Below are positions 27,193 through 35,641 of a DNA stretch of 52,046 bases, piece after piece; within the stretch, counting starts at the first letter, position 1, and each line of letters starts with the position of its first letter. Origin of the DNA: Verrucomicrobiota bacterium. GTDB lineage: Bacteria; Verrucomicrobiota; Verrucomicrobiia; Limisphaerales; JADLHS01. The DNA lies in assembly GCA_029573725.1 (NCBI GenBank), contig JAKQDQ010000165.1:1-52046 (forward strand), given 5' to 3'. The notes below the pieces were generated by a model, which was given only the letters and a program-made list of their open reading frames with translations, had not been told where the DNA came from and made no database searches. Position numbers and translations under genes: made by a program.

Positions 27193-27653
27193 CTCCTTGC
27201 GCGCCCGCCAACTGCGGTTCGTGATCCCAAGGAATCCCGTCCGGCCGGAACCAGCCTCCGCCGCGCGGCCTGTCAGCCCGTCCGGGGCAAAGCAGCAGCC
27301 CCCGCCGCGGTCTGGTTTGAAATGCCCCAAGCTTTCCGGGAAGGCTGGCCGCCGTTCCTGGCTCAAGCCTCGATCAGACGGTGCGCCCTCCGCGCCATGG
27401 CGGCCTTTGCCGGATGGAGGAGCAGGTGCGGGGGCTGCCCGGGGCGCTTGTGAACCGTGCAAAGAGCTTGAGACCTTCGGGCAAAAAGATTCCAATAACC
27501 CCCCGTGGCAAAGATGACTTTCACGAAGACAGCGCCCCGGGTGCCCGCGCGGCAGACGGCAGTCGCGCCTACACTCTTTGCCGCAGCGGGGTGGAAGTGG
27601 AAAGGCGGTCGGTGACCGCGCCCGCCGGCGGGCGGGCACACCCGAAACTCAAG
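27193..27653. other. 461-bp gap between the DASS transporter and the APH-fold kinase
   Basis: No gene recognised. The kinase frame is open back to 27381, but the residues there are low in family-like features, so an earlier start is possible yet unsupported. No promoter or terminator stands out. Confidence 0.4.
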
Positions 27654-28769
27654 ATGACACCGGAAATGGCAGCCTTGACCCAGATCCAGGAGCTGTTCCG
27701 TGTCGGGCCGGATGGCGGCGGCAGTCCGCTGCGGTTGGCGTGGTCGGTGGTTCGGCGCCGCGGGAAGCCATTGCTGTTGTTGCCGCAAAATTTTCACTCT
27801 GCAACTGTCGCGCTACAGCTTTACGCGGCCCAACGACCGGCCGCCAAAGCAATCCGGAAATTGTTGCCGTGGTATGCCGGGACCCCGCTGCGCGCCCTCG
27901 GGCAGCAGCTGATTATTCACAGCAATACGGCGATGCCATGGACGACCTTTTTGCGCCGGCAATGGGGCGGGGCGGCCTCCCGCCTGCCGACTCCGGCGAT
28001 TCTGGTCGGCAATCAAGCGGCGGATGCGCAAAGATTCATCCTGCTGGTGCTGGATGAAACGAAATCTCCAGTGGCTGTGGTGAAGGCGGGGTTGCGTCCG
28101 CCGGCCCGGCACATTATTGAACGGGAAGCGGAGGTGCTGCGGCAGCTTCCGGCAAGTTTGCCGGGGATTCCGGCGTTTCGAGAGCGCTTCTCGGGCGAAG
28201 TCGGCAGCGCGTTCGCGATGGATTTTTACGCAGGGCACAGTCCGGCTCAAGACGATCAAATCGGGGCCATCCTGGGCGGGTGGTTGCATGCGGATGATGT
28301 CCTCGTGCTTGGCGATTCGGCCGCGTGGCGGGAACTGGCGCGGGTTTGTTCCGCAGAGGCGCGCTTTCGTTCCCTGATCACCGCACTGGCCGGCCGGCAA
28401 GTGCGCGCGGCCGTGCAGCACGGCGATTTTGCCCCGTGGAACGTGAAGGTGCGCCCGGATGGCGGGTGGGTGGTGGTGGATTGGGAGCGCGGCGAATTGC
28501 GGGGGATCCCGGGCTGGGATTGGTTGCATTACGAGATTCAAACTTCGATTCTGCGCCGGCGTCTGGGGGCGGAAGCCGTGGCGGTCCGGCTTCAGGCGCT
28601 GTTTCAACAGCCGTCGTTCCAGCGCTATGTCCAGACCGCGAACATCGCGGCCTGCCTGCGTCCATTGACGCTCGCCTACTTGCTGTATCACAATCGGGTG
28701 ATCCGGCCTGGTGAGGGGTTGCGTACGGGGGAAGAACTGTTGCAGCTCCTGGCGGCCCGTTGGGCTTGA
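27654..28769 (+). CDS. APH-fold phosphotransferase with unusual N-terminal domain
   Basis: 371 residues. The C-terminal two-thirds show the aminoglycoside phosphotransferase/choline kinase fold: a Lys-bearing strand VAVVKAGLRPP, the REAEVLRQLP helix, the catalytic loop VQHGDFAPWNVKV (HGD-x-x-P-x-N type) and the metal-binding VVDWERGELRG. The first about 125 residues (LFRVGPDGGG to IHSNTAMPW) are not part of the kinase fold and I do not recognise them. It may phosphorylate a small molecule or sugar; resistance is not implied. ATG 27654 is chosen by domain start. The ammonia-lyase gene follows at 91 bp on the same strand, so it could belong to the aromatic locus. Confidence 0.7.
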   Translation: MTPEMAALTQIQELFRVGPDGGGSPLRLAWSVVRRRGKPLLLLPQNFHSATVALQLYAAQRPAAKAIRKLLPWYAGTPLRALGQQLIIHSNTAMPWTTFLRRQWGGAASRLPTPAILVGNQAADAQRFILLVLDETKSPVAVVKAGLRPPARHIIEREAEVLRQLPASLPGIPAFRERFSGEVGSAFAMDFYAGHSPAQDDQIGAILGGWLHADDVLVLGDSAAWRELARVCSAEARFRSLITALAGRQVRAAVQHGDFAPWNVKVRPDGGWVVVDWERGELRGIPGWDWLHYEIQTSILRRRLGAEAVAVRLQALFQQPSFQRYVQTANIAACLRPLTLAYLLYHNRVIRPGEGLRTGEELLQLLAARWA

Positions 28770-28860
28770 ACGGGCCTTCCGCTGCCGTGGAGCTCAAGCT
28801 GCGGGCTGCGGATCAGACGCAGCGGGGGATCGCTTGCTTCGCGGCGTTGTTTGCGATTAA

Positions 28861-30438
28861 ATGGCGGTTTGTTTGCTGGGCATGATTCCAATCAACGGGC
28901 ATAGTTTGTCAATTCTTGAAACTTGGCGGGTCGCCATGCAGGATGCGCCCTGCGCGCTCGCGGCGGAAGCGCGCCCGGGCATTCAGCGCAGCCGGCAGTT
29001 GGTGGAGAAACTGGCCGCCGAACCGCGCGCGATTTATGGCATCAACACCGGATTTGGTCCGCTGAGCGGCTTCCGGGTTTCCGACGCCGATCTGGCCCAG
29101 CACCAGGTAAATTTGCTGCATCACCTGACCGTGGGGCAGGGGGCGTTGTTTTCCGCCGGGGAGACGCGCGCGATCATGCTGGCGCGAGCCAATGCGCTGG
29201 CCCGCGGGTATTCCGGAATTCGTGAAGAACTGATTGAGCTGCTGCTGACGGCGCTGAACCGCGGAATTTTGCCCGAGATCCCCAGCGAGGGTTCGGTGGG
29301 GGCGAGTGGAGATCTCGTGCCGCTGGCTCACATGGCCGGATTGTTGGTCGGTTCGGGCTACGTCCGCGTCAAGGGGACGCGGCTGCCGGCCGTGGAAGCA
29401 TTGCACCGCGCCGGATTGCAACCGGTCGTGTTGCAGGCCAAGGAAGGGCTGGCGCTCGTGAACGGCACGTCCGTGATGACCGGGCTGGCCGCCCTGGCCA
29501 CGCATGAAGCCGGCCGCGTGTTGCGGTGGGCGGAGCTGCTGACGGCATGCCTTTTCCAGGTGTTGAACGGTGAGCCGGAAGTATTATGTCAACAAGCACA
29601 ACGCGCGCGCGGCTTTCGCGGGCAGGCATTGGTGGCCCAACGGATCACGGATGCGTTGCGAACGCACCCGGAATACGCCAAACGCATTGACGAACACCAG
29701 TGGGGCACGCAGGCCAAGCCGAAGGATCCGGGCACCGAGATCCAGGATCCCTACTCCCTGCGTTGCGCACCCCAAATTCTCGGCGCGTATCAGGAAGCCC
29801 TGTGGCATGTCGAGCAGGTGGTGACCCGCGAATTGAATGCGAGCACGGACAACCCGCTGATTTTCCCGGACAGCGGCATGGTCATTCACTGCGGCAATTT
29901 TTACGGCCAGCAGATCGCCATGGTGAGTGATTATCTGTGTCTGGGCCTGATCAAACTGGCCTTGCTCGCGGACCGGCAGGTGGAGCGGCTGGTGAACTGG
30001 CGATACAGCCGGGGTTTGCCGCCGCTGCTGGCGGCGGGGGCGCCGGGGCTGAACACCGGTTTTGGCGGCGTCCAGTTGCTGGCGACCTCGCTGGCGGCGG
30101 AAGCCAGACTGCTGGGCACGCCGGCGTGCATTCAAACCATTCCCACCAACGCCAACAATCAGGATGTGGTGAGCATGGGGTGCATTGCCGCCAGAAAAGT
30201 GCGACAGCTGCTGCCCCTGGTGTGGAAACTCCTGGCGATTGAAGCGCTGGCGCTGGCGCAGGCGGCGGATGCGCGCGGGCGCGACCAGGCGATGGGCGGC
30301 GCTTATCGGAAGCTGCATGAACTGGTGCGTGGCGTTTCGGCGGAAATGAAAGGCGACCGGCCCCTGACCGGGGATATCGCGCGTGTCGCGGAGCTGCTGC
30401 AGTCCGAGGCGGGGCAGCAGGCGTGTTTGCGGGATTGA
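28861..30438 (+). CDS. Aromatic amino acid ammonia-lyase, tyrosine-type selectivity (HAL/PAL/TAL family)
   Basis: MIO-dependent lyase that removes ammonia from an aromatic amino acid. The MIO-forming Ala148-Ser149-Gly150 is in GSVGASGDLVPLAHM. The Tyr of IYGINTGFGPLSG, NGTSVMTG, YSLRCAPQ, NASTDNPLI and TNANNQDVVSMG are all family landmarks. The substrate-selectivity pair reads His88-Leu89 in NLLHHLTVG, as in Rhodobacter tyrosine ammonia-lyase (His89-Leu90). Histidine ammonia-lyases have Ser-His and plant PAL has Phe-Leu there. The product would then be 4-coumarate rather than urocanate; no other hut gene is nearby. 525 residues; ATG 28882 is an alternative start. It leads a same-strand series with the flavoprotein and methyltransferase. 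Confidence 0.85.
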   Translation: MAVCLLGMIPINGHSLSILETWRVAMQDAPCALAAEARPGIQRSRQLVEKLAAEPRAIYGINTGFGPLSGFRVSDADLAQHQVNLLHHLTVGQGALFSAGETRAIMLARANALARGYSGIREELIELLLTALNRGILPEIPSEGSVGASGDLVPLAHMAGLLVGSGYVRVKGTRLPAVEALHRAGLQPVVLQAKEGLALVNGTSVMTGLAALATHEAGRVLRWAELLTACLFQVLNGEPEVLCQQAQRARGFRGQALVAQRITDALRTHPEYAKRIDEHQWGTQAKPKDPGTEIQDPYSLRCAPQILGAYQEALWHVEQVVTRELNASTDNPLIFPDSGMVIHCGNFYGQQIAMVSDYLCLGLIKLALLADRQVERLVNWRYSRGLPPLLAAGAPGLNTGFGGVQLLATSLAAEARLLGTPACIQTIPTNANNQDVVSMGCIAARKVRQLLPLVWKLLAIEALALAQAADARGRDQAMGGAYRKLHELVRGVSAEMKGDRPLTGDIARVAELLQSEAGQQACLRD

Positions 30439-30443
30439 GGCCG

Positions 30444-30458
30444 GCCGGCAGTGCCGGC
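30444..30458 (+). other. Small hairpin after the ammonia-lyase stop
   Basis: GCCGGC-AGT-GCCGGC, a perfect 6-bp stem with a 3-nt loop, five bases after the stop at 30438 and 43 bp before the flavoprotein start. There is no T-run, so it is more likely an RNA-stability or attenuation hairpin than a terminator, if functional. Confidence 0.35.
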
Positions 30459-30501
30459 GGGAAAGCGGTAGAAACAACAGAAGGATGCAGGGTGAACTAC
30501 G

Positions 30502-31755
30502 GTGAATGACGAGATGAAAACCATAACCACGGATGTGTTGATCATTGGGGTGGGGCCCGCGGGCGCGACGGCGGCCGCCAGCCTGCACCGGGACGGCGTG
30601 AAAGTGCTGGTGGTCGAGAAACAACGGTTTCCGCGGTTTGTCATTGGGGAAAGCATGCTGCCGCGCACCATGGATTTATTGAAGGAAGTGGATTTTCTGG
30701 CGCCGATCGAGGCCTGTGGATTTATTCACAAGACCGGCGCGGTCTTCCGCCGTGGCGAGCAGATCTGTGATTTCGATTTCAACAATCAGGCGGGGGATGG
30801 TTGGAAATACACCTTCCACGCGCCGCGCGCGGAATTTGATCAGGTGATTGCGGACACGGTGGCGGCGCGGGGGGTGGACATCCGGTATGAGCACGAGGTA
30901 ACACAAGTGCGTTTCAGTGACGATCGGGTGGAGGCGGAAATCAAACCTCCCGATGGTGAAATGCTCCGTGTGGTTGCGCGGTTTGTGCTGGATTGCAGCG
31001 GGTACGGGCGCGTGCTGCCCCGGCTGTTGGATCTTGAAACCCCTTCGCCTTATCCCGTGCGCGAATCGCTGTTCACGCACATCACGGGCGACCTGCGGCC
31101 GGCCGGCCGGGATGAAGGGAAAATTTGGATTTGCATGCACCCCGAGGGCGCGTGGTTGTGGATCATTCCCTTTTCCGATGGGCGGACGAGCATTGGCGTG
31201 GTGGCGGAGCCGGCATTTTATGAACGTTATCCGGGGGATGCGGAAACACAGCTCCGCGCGATCGTCAACAGCGAACCGAACGGAGCGAAGCGTCTGGCCA
31301 ACATGCGCATCGTTTTTCCACCGCACCGGATCAAGGGATATTCGATCGGCATCAAGCGATTGTTCGGGCCGCGCTTTGCCCTGGCGGGGAACGCGACGGA
31401 GTTTCTGGATCCGGTCTTCAGTTCCGGAGTGACGCTGGCCATGGAATCGGGTTTGCGTGCCGCCCAGGTGGCTGCCCGGCAGCTGCGTGGGGAGACCGTG
31501 GATTGGCAGCGGGATTACGCGGACTTCATGATGCAGGGGGTGGACACGTTCCGCGCGTATATTGATGCCTGGTATGATGGCCGGTTGCCGGAGGTTTTGT
31601 TCGCTGCGCAACGCAACCCTGACATGATGCCGAAGGTGTGTTCCGTGCTGGCGGGGTATGTCTGGGACCAGGCGAATCCCTTTGTGGCCCAGGCTGAACG
31701 GGCGTTGCGCGCGCTGGCGTCAGTGTCCACCGGGTTGGGGCCGGCCAGGAATTAA
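30502..31755 (+). CDS. Flavin-dependent-halogenase-like FAD oxidoreductase (first copy)
   Basis: 417 residues. An N-terminal Rossmann loop IIGVGPAGATAA binds FAD; VIGESMLPRTMDLL follows. The halogenase signature Trp218-x-Trp220-x-Ile-Pro223 (WLWIIP) is present, and Lys77 in HKTGAVF sits where halogenases carry the catalytic lysine. NATEFLDPVFSSGVTLAMESG is the FAD-pyrophosphate/dimer segment of the family. These features fit a halogenase or a related aromatic-ring monooxygenase; reaction cannot be decided from motifs alone. GTG 30502 is taken as the start; ATG 30514 is possible. It lies 63 bp after the ammonia-lyase and 16 bp before the methyltransferase, so the three are probably one operon. 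Confidence 0.82.
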   Translation: MNDEMKTITTDVLIIGVGPAGATAAASLHRDGVKVLVVEKQRFPRFVIGESMLPRTMDLLKEVDFLAPIEACGFIHKTGAVFRRGEQICDFDFNNQAGDGWKYTFHAPRAEFDQVIADTVAARGVDIRYEHEVTQVRFSDDRVEAEIKPPDGEMLRVVARFVLDCSGYGRVLPRLLDLETPSPYPVRESLFTHITGDLRPAGRDEGKIWICMHPEGAWLWIIPFSDGRTSIGVVAEPAFYERYPGDAETQLRAIVNSEPNGAKRLANMRIVFPPHRIKGYSIGIKRLFGPRFALAGNATEFLDPVFSSGVTLAMESGLRAAQVAARQLRGETVDWQRDYADFMMQGVDTFRAYIDAWYDGRLPEVLFAAQRNPDMMPKVCSVLAGYVWDQANPFVAQAERALRALASVSTGLGPARN

Positions 31756-31771
31756 AGGGGCTTGCGTTTCG

Positions 31772-32851
31772 ATGAGTGATTCGGAACGGCATTTCGCCAC
31801 GGATAAATTGTCGGCCTTGGACGCCAAGGTTGCGGCGCAACGAATTGCGTTCGGGCCGGTGGTCTTTCAAGCCTGCCGGGTCCTGCGTCAGACCGGCATC
31901 CTGGAGACGGTGCGAAAAGGAGGCGACCGCGGCCTGACTTTGGCCGAGGTGGTGGCCTCGGGGGTGGTGCCCCGTTACGGTGTGAAGGTGTTATTGGAGG
32001 CGGGGTTGGGCATCGGGTTGTTCCGGCGCGAACAAACGCGCTTTGTGCTGACCCGGCTGGGATATTTTCTGCTGCGAGATCCGATGACCCGTATCAACAT
32101 GGATGTCGTTCACGACATTTGCTATCGCGGGTTGTATCATTTGGAAGAAGCCATCAGGACCGGCCAGCCCGCCGGCCTGAAGAGCCTCGGGAACTGGGAC
32201 ACGTTCTACCAAGGCTTGTCCTCGCTGCCGCCGGCGGCACGTGAAAGCTGGCTGGCGTTTGACCATTATTACTCGGATCAGGCTTTTCCGGGGGCATTGC
32301 CGCTGGTTTTTGCTGATCGCCCCAAACGGCTGCTGGATGTCGGGGGCAACACTGGCCGCTGGGCCATGCAGTGCGTGGGGTATGATCCAGGAGTGCGCGT
32401 CACCATCGCCGATCTGCCCCAGCAACTGGAGCTGGCGCGGGCCGCGGTGCAGGGCGGAAAGGGCGCGGATCGTGTCACGTTTCATCCGGTGGATCTGCTG
32501 GATGAGTCCCGGGAATTGCCCGAGGGTTACGAGGTCATCTGGATGAGCCAGTTTTTGGACTGTTTTTCCGAGGCCGAAATCGTTTCCATTTTGCGACGCG
32601 CCGCCCGCGCCCTGGGCGACAACGGCACGCTGCACATTCTGGAATTATTCTGGGATCGGCAGCCCAATGAAACCGCGGCATTTTGCCTGCAGCAAACCTC
32701 GCTTTACTTTGCCTGCATCGCCAATGGCAACAGCCAGATGTACCATTCGGAGGATTTATGGCGCTGTCTGCAGGCGGCGGGCCTGCAAATTTTGGAGCAA
32801 CGAGACCAGGTCGGTCAGTTTCACACCTGGCTCAAGTGCCGCCGGGCGTGA
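31772..32851 (+). CDS. SAM-dependent O-methyltransferase (plant/COMT type)
   Basis: 359 residues. An N-terminal winged-helix dimerisation region (FGPVVFQACRVLRQTGILE, LTLAEVV, YGVKVLLEAGLGIGLF, FVLTRLGYFLL) precedes a class I methyltransferase domain with SAM loop LLDVGGNTGRWA (about 190), the ribose-binding Asp in VTIADLPQQLELA, VTFHPVDLLDE, and SQFLDCFSEAEIVSILRRAA. This layout is typical of enzymes methylating phenolic hydroxyls. Together with the ammonia-lyase and the halogenase-like proteins it suggests methylation of a hydroxycinnamate-derived product. ATG 31772 is 16 bp after the upstream stop; a purine-rich AAAGGGG lies about 12 nt before it. It converges on the second flavoprotein gene with 24 bp between stops. 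Confidence 0.85.
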   Translation: MSDSERHFATDKLSALDAKVAAQRIAFGPVVFQACRVLRQTGILETVRKGGDRGLTLAEVVASGVVPRYGVKVLLEAGLGIGLFRREQTRFVLTRLGYFLLRDPMTRINMDVVHDICYRGLYHLEEAIRTGQPAGLKSLGNWDTFYQGLSSLPPAARESWLAFDHYYSDQAFPGALPLVFADRPKRLLDVGGNTGRWAMQCVGYDPGVRVTIADLPQQLELARAAVQGGKGADRVTFHPVDLLDESRELPEGYEVIWMSQFLDCFSEAEIVSILRRAARALGDNGTLHILELFWDRQPNETAAFCLQQTSLYFACIANGNSQMYHSEDLWRCLQAAGLQILEQRDQVGQFHTWLKCRRA

Positions 32852-32875
32852 GGGTGGCGGCCTTCGTTTTCCGAC

Positions 32876-34132
32876 TCAACGGACCTTCAGATCCTCCGGG
32901 TTTTCATCCTCCAAACCATACTTCATGGCGAAGCGCAGCAACCCGATGCTGTAGGCGGAATGGGAGGCGGCCCCGGCGAAAACGCGTCCCATGTGTTTGT
33001 TCATGTGGGGGAAAATCAATTTCACCAGCAGCGTGTCCCGTCGCTTCTGCCCCACCTTGAAACAGGTGAACAAGCGCCCGTTGTACCAATACTCCACAAT
33101 GTTTTGCCAGGTCTGCAAGTGGTGCCTGCTCTCGCGCTCATACTGTTGGAGCGCCTCCGGTGAACCTTTCGCCAGGGCCCTGGCCAGCAGGAACGCGCCG
33201 TTCATGCCGAGGAAAAGGCCGCTCGAAAATACGGGGTCAACAAACCCGGCCGTATCCCCCACCAAGGCCCAGTTCGCGCCAAACATGCGTTCCGAAACCA
33301 GCTGGTAACTGGTGTATTTCATCACCGGCGTCAATCGTCGGGAATGGCCCGCAACCCGTCGCAACTGCGAATCGTGCTGGCAGAGACCGTCGTATTGGTC
33401 CTCGGGCGTGGCGCCCCATTGGGGAAGGTGCTCGGACGGTACGACCATGCCCAGACTGACACGTCCGGGCAGCGGAATGCGCCAGCTCCAGCCGCGGTCC
33501 ATGCGCGTCGTGTGAACGTGCCCTTCATGATCCAGGTGGGCGTGATCCACATGGGCAAACAGGGCCGTGTCCTTGCGCTTCCCTTCCTGGCTGGAGAGAC
33601 CGAGCAGGTTGGGGAGAAGCCGGAAGCGGCCGGTGGCGTCCACGATCCAGTCCGGCTGGCCGGAGAAATAACCGTTGGTCGCCGCCAGGGTTTCCGGGGT
33701 CAGCGCCACGCGATCCGTGTGCGCTTCGGCGGTGAGTTGCGCGGGAGACTCGAATACCGCCGCGCCGGCCTTTCGCGCCGCAGCGAGCAGGGTGGCGTCG
33801 AATTTTTCGCGTGGCACGTTGTAGGCGTAGCGTGGCAGTCCATGCAGCGCCTCAAAAAAGAAGGAGAAAGACAGGTCTGGCGCCAGGTTGAAGGTGGCGC
33901 CGGGTTTCAAGACGCTGTATTTGCGGACTTCATCCTCGATGCCGAGCTGGCGCAGAATGGGGATTAATGCTGGCACGAGGGACTCACCGACAATCAGGGT
34001 CGCGGCCTTGGGTTTGTGCCAGAGCGCAACCCGGAACCCGGCGCGGATAAGCAGGATTGCCAAAGTCCCCGCCGCGGGACCGCCGCCGATGATGGCAACG
34101 GTCTGTGGACGATTGAGAGAGTGCCTGGTCAT
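32876..34132 (-). CDS. Flavin-dependent-halogenase-like FAD oxidoreductase (second copy, convergent)
   Basis: 418 residues from ATG 34132; the frame extends to 34216 without support. AIIGGGPAAGTLAILLIRAG is the FAD-binding Rossmann loop and VGESLVPALIPIL the following helix. Trp215-x-Trp217-x-Ile-Pro220 (WSWRIP) matches the halogenase signature, and Lys76 in LKPGATF occupies the position of the catalytic lysine. GDTAGFVDPVFSSGLFLGMNGAF is the late FAD segment. The C-terminal part (VEYWYNGRLFTCFKVGQ, FAGAASHSAYSIGLLRFAMKY) differs from the first copy, so the two are diverged paralogues rather than a recent duplication. Location opposite the methyltransferase suggests a shared pathway but separate transcription. 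Confidence 0.82.
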   Translation of the reverse strand: MTRHSLNRPQTVAIIGGGPAAGTLAILLIRAGFRVALWHKPKAATLIVGESLVPALIPILRQLGIEDEVRKYSVLKPGATFNLAPDLSFSFFFEALHGLPRYAYNVPREKFDATLLAAARKAGAAVFESPAQLTAEAHTDRVALTPETLAATNGYFSGQPDWIVDATGRFRLLPNLLGLSSQEGKRKDTALFAHVDHAHLDHEGHVHTTRMDRGWSWRIPLPGRVSLGMVVPSEHLPQWGATPEDQYDGLCQHDSQLRRVAGHSRRLTPVMKYTSYQLVSERMFGANWALVGDTAGFVDPVFSSGLFLGMNGAFLLARALAKGSPEALQQYERESRHHLQTWQNIVEYWYNGRLFTCFKVGQKRRDTLLVKLIFPHMNKHMGRVFAGAASHSAYSIGLLRFAMKYGLEDENPEDLKVR

Positions 34133-34292
34133 TTTCAAAGTAAATGCAGCCGGGCGACATGATGGACCGGTGGGCGCATTATTCAAGCAATTCCAAACGG
34201 AACCGGGCAGGATCATTTTCCCTCGCGGATCTCCTCCGCGACCGCTGTGGCGGCAAGGCGAAAGTCTGGTGTGCCGGGCGCAGGCCGGCGGC

Positions 34293-34523
34293 CTATTCGT
34301 TGATTCCCCAGAATCGTGGCGTCGTGGGACGTTCCATGATTTCGACGAGGAGATCAGTCATCGCCGTGGCTTGGTGGTGTAGCGTTTTTTCCAGCGGCAG
34401 CGTGTCGTGGAGCGGCTCAGATTCGTCGCTGGCCAGGGTTGTCGTTTCGGTGGTCAGTACGGAAGTGAGCAGGAACCGTGACCCGGTTGCCTGATCATCA
34501 GAATGCGGGGGGCGGCTTTTCAT
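34293..34523 (-). CDS. Small hypothetical protein (76 aa)
   Basis: ATG 34523 opens a 76-residue frame starting MKSRPPHSDD and ending RPTTPRFWGINE. Third codon positions are moderately GC-rich, which fits real coding. No membrane segment, signal or known motif is visible; the sequence is polar with a Thr-rich middle. It lies between the AraC-type regulator and the second flavoprotein on the same strand. No Shine-Dalgarno sequence supports the start, so it may be spurious. Confidence 0.35.
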   Translation of the reverse strand: MKSRPPHSDDQATGSRFLLTSVLTTETTTLASDESEPLHDTLPLEKTLHHQATAMTDLLVEIMERPTTPRFWGINE

Positions 34524-34631
34524 GAGGCAATCTCGCTCGTCCGGCGGAGATTGCATGGGGAAAAACGTCGCGGAAATTGGCCGCGGATGATGCTGAATGC
34601 TAATGGCGCAGAACCGTCCGGGCGGCTGCGT

Positions 34632-35519
34632 TCAAGTCCGGGGCAGTTTTTCGCGATATTGGGTGGGGGATTCCCCCGCAATTCGGCGGAAAACACGGTT
34701 GAAGTGGCTCAACGACTGGAAGCCGGCGGCAAAGGCAACCTCGCTGATCCGCAGGTTGGGATTCAGCAGAAGATTTTTCGCTTTTTCCACGCGCACGCGT
34801 GAAAGGTAATCGGTGAAATTCAGGCCCGTCGCCTTCTTGAACATTTTGCAGAAATAGAAGGTGCTGGTGTTCACCGCCCTGGCCACGTCCGTGAGCGAAA
34901 TTTCCTCGGTTTGATGTGCGTCGATGAATTGCTTGGCCTTGGTGATGGTGGGCGGCTCGGCGTTGACGCGGCGCACGAGGAGTTGATTGCTGACCAGGGC
35001 CAGGTGTTGCGCGAAGATGGTCAGCAACCGGAGTACGGATTCGTACTGCTTCAGCGGGATTACGCGCGTCTGGAAGTATGCCTCCTCCAGCCGGCTCAAA
35101 TCCGTTTTGCATCCCCACTGGGCCAGCAACCGGGCGGTCTTGGCGAATCGAGCCTTGGTGGGGCGTTGCAGAAAAATCTGGCCCGTTTGCAGGAAGCCGA
35201 GCAGTTCGTCGCCCACCGAGACGGGCACGCCGGTATCGCACAAACCGGCAAAGCATTTTACCGTGTGCGGCGCCGATTTGGCCTGGTCCGTGATCTCCTG
35301 CTGAGCCTCGAGGCAGGCCGCACACGTGCGATTGTTTTCCGCCATCAGCAGACAGAACGGGTTTTCCGATCGCTTGCCGTCGTGCGCCCGTTGAAACGAG
35401 TCCACAGACCGCAGACTGAGGGGCAGCCCGGTCGCTTTGGTGAAGGCGCGCTCGTAATCCTGGTAAATTTGCGACTGGGACAACGCTTCGATGAATTTTC
35501 TTTTTTCACCGCTTTCCAC
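34632..35519 (-). CDS. AraC-family regulator with PocR-type sensory domain
   Basis: 295 residues from GTG 35519. Residues about 10-170 form a PocR ligand-binding domain: the pattern NPFCLLMAENNRTCAACLEA followed by VKCFAGLCDTGVPVSVGDELLGFLQTGQIF, with five cysteines that in this family may bind metal or an Fe-S cluster. The C-terminal about 100 residues are an AraC double helix-turn-helix (ISLTDVARAVNTSTFYFCKMFKKATG, then ISEVAFAAGFQSLSHFNRVFRRIAGESPTQYR). PocR domains sense small organic ligands, for example in propanediol regulation. It is adjacent to the aromatic locus and may control it, but no binding site was found. Divergent from the universal stress protein gene. Confidence 0.88.
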   Translation of the reverse strand: MESGEKRKFIEALSQSQIYQDYERAFTKATGLPLSLRSVDSFQRAHDGKRSENPFCLLMAENNRTCAACLEAQQEITDQAKSAPHTVKCFAGLCDTGVPVSVGDELLGFLQTGQIFLQRPTKARFAKTARLLAQWGCKTDLSRLEEAYFQTRVIPLKQYESVLRLLTIFAQHLALVSNQLLVRRVNAEPPTITKAKQFIDAHQTEEISLTDVARAVNTSTFYFCKMFKKATGLNFTDYLSRVRVEKAKNLLLNPNLRISEVAFAAGFQSLSHFNRVFRRIAGESPTQYREKLPRT

Positions 35520-35641
35520 AGGGGCAGCCTAGCCGGGAGCACGGTGTACGACAAGCCGTGAAAAGTCCACAAAAGACGGTGATAAAACGGCAAGAGAGGT
35601 GGAGCCGGCCGGCGGTGCGCCACTTAGGTTCAGCACCAGAG

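Noticed and set aside
29584..30624. 346-codon minus-strand frame
   Set aside because: Antisense to the ammonia-lyase; Arg/Gln-rich shadow.
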